Positions 5,763 to 6,274 of a stretch of 6,274 nucleotides of DNA are shown in pieces. The DNA lies in contig JBBIQJ010000147.1 of assembly GCA_037442385.1 (NCBI GenBank), positions 1 through 6,274 on the forward strand. Reading direction: 5' to 3'. The notes under the pieces were generated by a model. The model saw only the letters and a program-made list of their open reading frames with translations, was not told the origin of the DNA and made no database searches. A program made the position numbers and the translations under genes. Source of the DNA: LDYB01 sp037442385 (GTDB taxonomy: Bacteria > Armatimonadota > Fimbriimonadia > Fimbriimonadales > GBS-DC). Numbering within the stretch: position 1 is the first letter of the stretch; each line of letters begins with the position of its first letter.

Positions 5763-6239
5763 TTATCCCCACCGACTTGCCTCAACGCGCCGCCTCCTGT
5801 ACCAAACCCTCCAAGCCTATTCTCGAACCGCTTCAAGTAGCGCGTCAAAGTAGCAGGATGAAATCGCACCCCAACCTGCTTGGCACTTGCATCGCCGAGC
5901 TGGGCAGCCGCCCAAGTACGCTCTTGCACCGGCACGACTGCAAGCCGAGAGTGGATTACAGGCGTGATTTTTGGGAGTGCGCTTTGGAACTTGTTTCGCG
6001 GGGCAGGATGCGACGCCGTATTGTTGCCAGCGTTTGAGAGAACAGGACGGTTGTTCAATGGCAGTGGAAGCACCGGGTGATGTGTGGGAGAGCCGTCCTT
6101 GTGCAGAAAGCGGGAGAGCGAGGGCGCGCCGTCAGGGGGTGGACGCGATGTCGGGGTCGTTGATGAGTGTCTGGAGGCGGATATCCTCTTTAGGGCTAAG
6201 CCGAATGAATATTGGTCGGCCGTATCGGAATTGTGCCAT
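5763..6239 (-). pseudogene. decayed IS630-like transposase relic (N-terminal HTH part only)
   Basis: Reading from ATG 6239, one frame gives MAQFRYGRPIFIRLSPKED, then a premature TGA (6134-6132), then RRALALPLSAQG and SLKRWQQYGVASCPAK. At an A5 run (5972-5968) the match shifts frame and continues as KITPVIHSRL, then QERTWAAAQL and QVGVRFHPATLTRYLKRF. This last part is the winged-helix pattern (W-x3-QL ... GV-x-F-x2-TL-x-R-LKR) typical of IS630-type transposases. After about 5820 the first frame resumes (AWRVWYRRRRVEASRWG), with a TAG at 5819-5817 and a TAA at 5765-5763. The catalytic DDE domain is absent. At least one nonsense codon and two shifts mean it cannot be active. I did not find terminal inverted repeats or a target duplication. 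The stretch 6240-6274 shows only a small hairpin (AGAGG/CCTCT, 6256-6268). Confidence 0.65.
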
Positions 6240-6274
6240 AAAAACACTTATGCCAAGAGGAAGCCTCTCGAAAT

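Noticed and set aside
5750..6037. A 95-codon plus-strand frame
   Set aside because: It lies opposite the transposase relic, whose minus-strand translations show the winged-helix pattern; the plus frame resembles nothing and has no ribosome binding site.

Overview
The window looks like a piece of the chromosome of a moderately GC-rich, probably environmental bacterium. Armatimonadota (Fimbriimonadales-like) is my best guess, from a secreted protein ending in two DDGDLL calcium-loop repeats, GG(T)TATAAT-type -10 boxes placed almost on top of start codons, and an IS630-like relic. This is inference from style, not from a marker gene.

Plus strand, left half: the 3' part of a cysteine-rich, probably exported protein with a dockerin-like C-terminus (1-956, entering from the left edge and lower in GC than the rest); a candidate terminator; a putative glucoamylase (PF10091 type) broken by one frameshift at a perfect 9-bp hairpin (1068-2268); tRNA-Ser(GGA) (2281-2372) with its -10 box overlapping the glucoamylase stop codon; and, only 21 bases after the tRNA, a membrane-anchored PIG-L/LmbE-type deacetylase with a long C-terminal extension (2394-3788).

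Minus strand, right half, read right to left: a decayed IS630-like transposase relic (about 6239-5763); a SIS-domain sugar-phosphate-binding protein of the UPF0309 type (5632-4898); an OsmC-family protein (4787-4368); and a PlsC-type 1-acylglycerol-3-phosphate acyltransferase (4371-3709). OsmC and PlsC share an ATGA overlap and are probably translationally coupled. PlsC and the deacetylase converge and overlap tail to tail by 80 bases.

Several long open frames misstate the genes. The first gene has no real start at 363. PlsC and OsmC start well inside their longest frames. The 449-codon frame 6247-4898 is a transposase relic run in frame into the SIS gene, not an HTH-SIS regulator.

The genes are mostly household functions (polysaccharide or sugar metabolism, phospholipid synthesis, peroxide or thiol defence, translation). 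I see no defence island, CRISPR array, phage or clearly new multi-gene system. The points most worth a second look are the hairpin-associated break in the glucoamylase, the promoter-on-start-codon layout suggesting leaderless mRNAs, the tRNA-mRNA linkage, and the relic that reads through into the SIS gene.
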